The notes under the pieces were generated by a model. The model worked only from the letters and a program-made list of their open reading frames with translations, did not search any database and was not told the DNA's origin. DNA of 5,532 bases, taken from assembly GCA_016938395.1 (NCBI GenBank), contig JAFGUS010000064.1:1-5532 (forward strand), written 5' to 3'. The stretch is from Coriobacteriia bacterium (GTDB taxonomy: Bacteria; Actinomycetota; Coriobacteriia; Anaerosomatales; Anaerosomataceae). The position numbers and the translations under genes were made by a program. Below are positions 5,313 to 5,532 of the stretch, piece by piece (within the stretch, counting starts at the first letter, position 1; every line of letters begins with the position of its first letter).

Positions 5313-5532
5313 TCACCTGCCGCAGCCGCTCCGCGCCGTGCAGTCGCCATCCTCCTCCGTCTCCTCGTCCTCGGCGGCTAAACGGGAAAAAAGCTCCTCG
5401 GCGCTCGCCGTCGTCTTCGCGAGCGGCGGATGGGCGACCTCCACCTCGGCGCCGTGCGCCGTAACCGGAGCGCCCGGAGCGCCCCGTGCGAGCTTCGCCG
5501 TCGGGTGCGTCAGCGCGTGCACCGCCTGGAGC
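5313..5532 (-). CDS. Hypothetical protein, C-terminal 72 residues (runs off right edge)
   Basis: A minus-strand frame is open from the right edge to a TGA at 5315-5313. The visible part starts LQAVHALTHPTAKLARGAP, passes through AEVEVAHPPLAKTTASAEELF, and ends in an acidic run AAEDEETEEDGD followed by a short tail with two Cys. Third codon positions are mostly G/C (runs of GCG, ACG, GAG, CTC), supporting a real gene. A GTG at 5522-5520 could be an internal start, but the frame stays open beyond it to the edge. I do not recognise a family, and no membrane segment or catalytic motif is visible. It converges on the IS91-like unit. The plus-strand frames over the same bases give Pro/Arg/Ser-rich shadows. 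Confidence 0.5.
   Translation of the reverse strand, partial: LQAVHALTHPTAKLARGAPGAPVTAHGAEVEVAHPPLAKTTASAEELFSRLAAEDEETEEDGDCTARSGCGR

Noticed and set aside
1..5532. CRISPR array, tRNA or rRNA genes
   Set aside because: No regularly spaced repeats, cloverleaf structures or rRNA-like conserved sequence were seen on either strand.

Overview
This is GC-rich bacterial DNA. Third codon positions are strongly G/C and the Shine-Dalgarno sequences are AGGAGG-type. The composition fits a high-GC proteobacterium or myxobacterium, but no gene here fixes the taxon. The window is an accessory region where mobile elements lie between two cut-off chromosomal genes of unknown function.

Left to right: (1) the 5' part of an unrecognised minus-strand gene (1-204, running off the left edge); (2) about 220 bp of non-coding DNA; (3) a complete-looking group II intron on the minus strand (about 425-2353, about 1.93 kb). 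It has a ribozyme 5' region, a 448-aa reverse transcriptase/maturase without an HNH domain, and recognisable domains V and VI. The maturase stop codon lies in the apical loop of domain V. (4) About 200 bp of leader DNA; (5) a plus-strand two-gene transposition unit, with a 318-aa tyrosine recombinase (2556-3512) followed 12 bp later by a 411-aa IS91-family HUH/Y2 transposase (3525-4760); (6) about 550 bp of non-coding DNA ending in two strong dyad structures, a long interrupted inverted repeat (5161-5229) and a perfect 34-bp palindrome (5237-5270); (7) the 3' end of a minus-strand gene of unknown function (5313 to the right edge).

The recombinase and transposase form one operon-like unit, a layout known in a subset of IS91-family elements. 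The 34-bp palindrome downstream has inner arms (CGCATAA / TTATGCG) resembling the inner half-sites of dif, the XerCD site, around an 8-bp centre. It is therefore a good candidate for a site recognised by the element's own tyrosine recombinase or by host Xer proteins, and/or part of the element's right end. The group II intron sits upstream of this unit in the opposite orientation, so a retroelement appears nested in or beside the DNA transposon. The element's exact ends could not be fixed from this sequence alone.
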